Below are positions 60,961 through 64,000 of a stretch of 64,000 nucleotides of DNA, one piece after another. The notes beneath the pieces were generated by a model. It was given only the letters and a program-made list of their open reading frames with translations, searched no databases and was not told where the DNA came from. The translations under genes were made by a program, and so were the position numbers. Positions within the stretch are counted from its first letter, which is position 1; each line of letters opens with the position of its first letter. The stretch comes from an uncultured Oscillospiraceae bacterium (lineage in GTDB: Bacteria > Bacillota > Clostridia > Oscillospirales > Acutalibacteraceae): NCBI GenBank assembly GCA_900543395.1, contig UQQT01000008.1:1-64000 (forward strand), given 5' to 3'.

Positions 60961-62111
60961 TGAATCTCAGAACATACGCAGAGATTGACCTTGACGCCGT
61001 TGAATATAATTATAAAAATACAAGGGCGAAGCTTCCCGAGGGCGTAAAGCTGTTAGGCGTTATAAAAGCCGACGCGTACGGTCACGGCGCGGTTGAGATA
61101 GGCAGATTTCTTGATAATAAGTGCGATTTTTTCGGAGTTGCATGCATTGAGGAAGCCGTCGAACTTAAAAAGGCGGGAATCAAAACGCCCGTTCTTGTGC
61201 TGGGCAGAGTTTTTCCGTGGGATTATGAAACCGTTGTAAAATATGACGTACGAATTCCCGTTTTTTCGTTTGACGACGCGAAGGCTTTATCGGATGAAGC
61301 AGTAAAACAGGGAAAGACTGCGGATTTTCATTTTGCAATCGATACGGGCATGAGCCGTATAGGTTTTCAGATAACCGAGGAAAGCGCGGATATCTGCGCC
61401 GAAATTGCTAAACTACCGAATATTAAGGCGGAGGGACTGTTCTCGCATTTCGCGACTGCGGACGAAACAGATTTATCAAAAGCCGAAGCTCAGAGAGACA
61501 GATATAAGAAGTTTGTTTCAATGCTCGAAAAAAGGGGAGTTAATATTCCCGTTAAGCATCTTAACAACAGTGCGGGTATAATGAATTTTACCGAATTTTT
61601 CGACATGTGCCGAATGGGTATCATACTCTACGGTCTTTACCCGTCGAACGAGGTTGACCCCGCAAAGCTCGATATTAAACCCGTCATGAGCTGGAAGACG
61701 AGAATTTCGTACATAAAAACGCTCGAAGCGGGCAGAGAGATTTCCTACGGCGGAACGTTCAAGACAACGAAGCCCACGCGCGTCGCTACCGTTCCGATAG
61801 GATATGCCGACGGCTATCCCCGCTGTCTTTCAAATATCGGCAGAGTGCTGATTAACGGCAAATTTGCCGATATAGTCGGCAGAGTATGCATGGATCAGTT
61901 TATGGTTAATGTAACCGATATCGACTGTGAAACCGGGGACGAGGTTGTTCTTGTCGGCAAACAGGGCGATAACGAGCTTTCTATGGAAGAAGTAAGCGAG
62001 GCAGCGCATTCGTTTAATTATGAGCTCCCGTGCAGAGTTGCCAGACGCGTACCCAGAGTGTATGTAAAAGACGGCAAGGCTGTAAAGACGGTTAATTATT
62101 TGTTGAAATAA
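60957..62111 (+). CDS. alr: Alanine racemase
   Basis: A 384-residue PLP enzyme making D-Ala for peptidoglycan. Lys37 in GVIKADAYGHG binds PLP; HLNNSAGIM, MCRMGIILYG and REISYGGTF (with the catalytic Tyr region) follow; GRVCMDQFMVNVTD closes the family. Two ATGs in tandem at 60957 and 60960. Last of the operon, before a strong terminator. Dat and Alr together link D-Ala and D-Glu pools with the 5-oxoproline genes. Confidence 0.95.
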   Translation: MMNLRTYAEIDLDAVEYNYKNTRAKLPEGVKLLGVIKADAYGHGAVEIGRFLDNKCDFFGVACIEEAVELKKAGIKTPVLVLGRVFPWDYETVVKYDVRIPVFSFDDAKALSDEAVKQGKTADFHFAIDTGMSRIGFQITEESADICAEIAKLPNIKAEGLFSHFATADETDLSKAEAQRDRYKKFVSMLEKRGVNIPVKHLNNSAGIMNFTEFFDMCRMGIILYGLYPSNEVDPAKLDIKPVMSWKTRISYIKTLEAGREISYGGTFKTTKPTRVATVPIGYADGYPRCLSNIGRVLINGKFADIVGRVCMDQFMVNVTDIDCETGDEVVLVGKQGDNELSMEEVSEAAHSFNYELPCRVARRVPRVYVKDGKAVKTVNYLLK

Positions 62112-62146
62112 ATAATGTTTAAAAGGGAAAATATTGATAAAATGCA

Positions 62147-62187
62147 CCTCCCGCTGACGTAAAATTAAGTCGGCGGGAGGCTTTTTT
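62147..62187 (+). terminator. Terminator after alr
   Basis: CCTCCCGCTGAC (62147-62158) pairs with GTCGGCGGGAGG (62169-62180, one mismatch), followed by six T. Confidence 0.92.
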
Positions 62188-62257
62188 ATGTTTAACTGTA
62201 TAAAACAATGTAGTTCAAGCTGAATTTTTGCATCTCATACCGAATTTAGCAAATTGC

Positions 62258-62287
62258 TTGAAAAAAGGTAATTTTATGTGGTATACT
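62258..62287 (+). promoter_or_regulatory. Promoter before the degenerate region
   Basis: TTGAAA (62258-62263) and TATACT (62282-62287), 18-nt spacing, upstream of a GGAGG at 62334-62338. Confidence 0.5.
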
Positions 62288-62345
62288 AAAAACATAAATA
62301 CAGTTTTTGTCTGTTTCTATATGTACATAAAACGGAGGATATTAC

Positions 62346-62601
62346 ATTAAAACGATAGCTGTTGATGATGCTGTCGGCGCAACGTGTACATTGGACGTAA
62401 AGACAGAGGGGGGAATACTGCACGGTTTGAGGAAAAGTTCTTACCGATCAGGAAATAATTGACGCGTTAGATTATACGGAAGTTACGATGCCGGGCAAGC
62501 CCGCGACTTGTACGGAAACCGGCTTAACCGACGGTGTAAAATGCTTCGAATTCGGATTTTATTCTTATAGCACAGAAAGATATCACGGCTTTAGGTCTTA
62601 A
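62346..62601 (+). pseudogene. Remnant of a secreted Cys-motif protein
   Basis: A broken reading frame. After the GGAGG SD the first good codon is ATT (62346), not ATG, giving KTIAVDDAVGATCTLDVKT in one frame. The sense then moves to another frame from 62431 to the TAA at 62599: GKVLTDQEIIDALDYTEVTM, followed by a PATCTETGLTDGVKC motif at about 62490-62545. That motif is the Thr-Cys-Thr-Glu repeat seen in large secreted proteins of gut clostridia. No intact product is possible. Confidence 0.5.
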
Positions 62602-63205
62602 ATTCGAAAACGACAAGTATACCGTAAGTTTTTCAATGATCCGTCCATCGAAGAAGCATAGGTAATCGATATTATCCGGCATGAGTACGCTTGTTGCTAT
62701 TTCGATGTCGCTAATCTGAAGCGATACCTTGGACACTCCCGTCGCAAGACATCCCATGGTGATGACTCGAAGTTGGTCTGTAAGATGTTCGGCGCGGGTC
62801 GATTATGAGACCGCCTCCAAGACTCTCGCTCGTATCAAAGAACGTAACCCCTATACTTACTACGAAATCGGTGACGAGATTCTCCATCCCAAGAGAGTAT
62901 TCGAAACCGTTGAGGATGCCATCCCTCATGACTACTGGACACGGAAAATCTATGTCCGTTTCGAGGACAAAAGCGATGTCGTGTTTGATACTAAGGATAT
63001 CTATAAAATCGTTAATGGGTTGCTATCCCTTATGAGACGAAACGTCGGTGAATAAAGCCTGTGGTCGGGAAAAGACGGTATATATTCTCTTATTTTGACC
63101 ACAGAAATCAAACACATTGAAAAAGCGGAGATTCCCAAAATGCCCACGCATACAGAGACAGAAAGCAAACACGAACAAGCCAAAACATTAAAAACGAAAG
63201 GATAA
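62602..63205 (+). pseudogene. Degenerate SprT-like zinc metallopeptidase gene
   Basis: Coding-like sequence with several lesions. The frame from 62602 reads VYRKFFNDPSIEEA, then TAG (62659), then VIDIIRHEYACCYFDVANL and SHGDDSKLVCKMFGA. A frameshift near 62808 leads to VDYETASKTLARIKERNP. That frame runs to TAA at 63053, but the same frame continues sensibly (SLWSGKDGIYSLILTTEIK) to a TAA at 63203. HEYA...SHG...W/K-CKMFGA matches the SprT-like pattern, but the zinc motif is HEYAC instead of HExxH. Longest intact piece is 62729-63055 with no good start. Confidence 0.5.
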
Positions 63206-63206
63206 T

Positions 63207-63668
63207 ATGAAAATGAACAAGTACGAATTCAATGCAACCAACCTTATTGCAGAGACCTTTGAGAAGCGCGGCATCATTTTCGACGTTGTAAGTCATAATG
63301 ACAGTGAACAGATTCTGGCAGGTTTTTCTGTTGAATGCGGGCCCAACGTGATTATGAGGTTCATCAGCGACGGAAACAACAACGACGTTGCGGCACGCAT
63401 CTTCGGTTTGATTACCAATACTCCCAAGGAGAAGAGATCTCGTGTTATAGAAGCCTGTAATATGCTTAACAATAAGATTCGTTACATGAAGTTCTATCTT
63501 GATACGGAAGGTGACATCAATGTTGAGTATGACTTCCCCGTACACAGCCCCGATAACGGCATTGGCGAGATGGCTTTCGAGATTTTCGTCCGCACGATGA
63601 AGATCCTCGACTCTGAGTACAGCATCTTCATGAAGGCACTCTACTCTGAGGAGGAGCTTGATATCTAG
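63207..63668 (+). CDS. YbjN-domain-like protein
   Basis: A 153-residue soluble protein with the pattern of the YbjN/type III chaperone-like fold: ACNMLNNKIRYMKFYLDTEG followed by DINVEYDF, with an N-terminal NATNLIAETFEKRGIIFDVV. The SD AAAGGAT lies just upstream; MKMNKYEF gives two possible starts. It ends at TAG (63666), but the same frame stays coding-like for 12 more codons (EHSIPAELMLRG) to TGA at 63705, suggesting that the stop may be recent. Function unknown. Confidence 0.6.
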   Translation: MKMNKYEFNATNLIAETFEKRGIIFDVVSHNDSEQILAGFSVECGPNVIMRFISDGNNNDVAARIFGLITNTPKEKRSRVIEACNMLNNKIRYMKFYLDTEGDINVEYDFPVHSPDNGIGEMAFEIFVRTMKILDSEYSIFMKALYSEEELDI

Positions 63669-63693
63669 GAACACAGCATTCCTGCCGAGCTGA

Positions 63694-64000
63694 TGCTCCG
63701 CGGTTGATCCCGATTATAAACCTGCCGAAAAGCCGACAGACAAACCTACTGAAAAACCGACAGATATGCCCAAAGATCCGACGACTGATCCGAACGATCC
63801 TGCAACAACGCCTAATGAGCCTACAACTAAGCCGAACGATCCGACAACTAAGTCCAATGAACCCACGACAATACCGGACATTCCTACGACCGCCCCTGCC
63901 GACAAAAAGGAGCTGTCGCTTGTCGAGGGCTGCAAACAGGTTCTAGATAAGGTTAAAAAGACGGTTTCTGTCGTGCTCGAAAAGGCGAGCGGAACGACTC
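63694..64000 (+). CDS. Partial protein with Pro/Thr-rich linker (truncated by the window end)
   Basis: A frame open from 63694 to the window end, without any start codon. It reads VDPDYKPAEKPTDKPTEK, then repeats of the kind PTTxPNDP and PNEPTTKPNDP for about 50 residues. The end is KELSLVEGCKQVLDKVKK, a helix-like segment. Such linkers join domains in secreted or surface proteins. The missing start may mean a frameshift from the YbjN-like gene (joined near 63700) or a lost 5' part. Confidence 0.45.

Noticed and set aside
62524..62757. 77-codon - strand frame in the degenerate region
   Set aside because: The + strand gives a better explanation (SprT-like remnant); no SD or known motif on the - strand.
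62680..62790. Tyrosine recombinase box (RHEYAC...YLGHS) suggesting an integrase remnant
   Set aside because: The spacing between RH and LGH is too short, and the following SHGDDSKLVCKMFGA fits a SprT-like metallopeptidase better.
62659..63668. Recoded TAG codons (phage-like code 15) to explain the internal stops
   Set aside because: TAA and TGA stops and frame changes also occur in the region, and neighbouring intact genes (protease, ileS, rseP) end with TAG as a true stop.
63720..63890. Short direct repeats that could be read as a CRISPR or satellite
   Set aside because: The repeats are in-frame Pro-Thr-Asn-Asp codons of a linker, with variable spacing and no spacers.

Overview
This window looks like chromosome of an anaerobic, Gram-positive gut-type Clostridia, most likely near Ruminococcaceae/Oscillospirales. 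This is an inference from gene content, with no database search. The evidence is: moderate-to-low GC; two secreted proteins with type I dockerins (cellulosome-style modules); a dense set of plant/host glycan hydrolases; a T-box before ileS; an flavodiiron (FprA) protein typical of anaerobes; a SpoIVFA/SpoIVFB-like pair from the endospore programme; and the classic Firmicutes order pyrH-frr-uppS-cdsA-dxr-rseP-ispG. I saw no rRNA, tRNA, CRISPR array or intact mobile element.

Layout. 0-4.2 kb: a DUF4317 gene, then a compact cassette in which a dockerin-bearing subtilisin-like protease and a second dockerin protein (whose C-terminal half copies the protease propeptide) run on the + strand. They are flanked on both sides by two paralogous 35/36-residue amphipathic peptides on the - strand, each with its own promoter. 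4.2-15.7 kb: glycan use. lacZ-type GH2 and a GNAT-GH78 fusion run on the - strand; an rRNA methyltransferase, an acetyl-xylan-esterase-like hydrolase, a GH36 alpha-galactosidase and two glycosyltransferases run on the + strand. 15.8-22.1 kb: the isoprenoid/phospholipid/ribosome-recycling housekeeping operon on the - strand. 22.2-28.2 kb: a sugar-kinase-like gene, a membrane protein, a Cys-rich clostridial protein whose ribosome-binding site is buried in a long hairpin, an oxidoreductase, a YbaK deacylase and a metallophosphoesterase.

28.2-38.8 kb: T-box-ileS, a secreted GH5, a second GH78 broken by one extra A in its catalytic motif, nadA, malQ and a HAD phosphatase. 38.8-48.5 kb: SpoIVFA/B-like pair, radical SAM/DUF2344 pair, rplS, lepB, rbgA, rnhB, yraN, thrC, DUF1540, phosphoesterase. 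48.6-55.6 kb: tig-clpP-clpX, fprA, a secreted lipase, a C39-like peptidase. 55.7-62.1 kb: a seven-gene, tightly packed operon for D-amino acid and 5-oxoproline metabolism: D-amino acid aminotransferase, DUF4392, pxpB, pxpC, DUF1445, pxpA, alr. DUF1445 and DUF4392 are the two domains of the vertebrate D-glutamate cyclase, here as separate genes around the 5-oxoprolinase subunits.

62.2-64 kb is different in kind. It holds a remnant of a secreted Cys-motif protein, a SprT-like metallopeptidase gene with several stops and a frameshift, a YbjN-like gene and the start-less beginning of a Pro/Thr-rich linker protein that runs off the end. It reads as decaying accessory DNA or poor-quality contig end.

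The most interesting candidates for something undescribed are the peptide/protease/inhibitor-like cassette at 1.25-4.2 kb and the D-glutamate/5-oxoproline operon at 55.7-62.1 kb.
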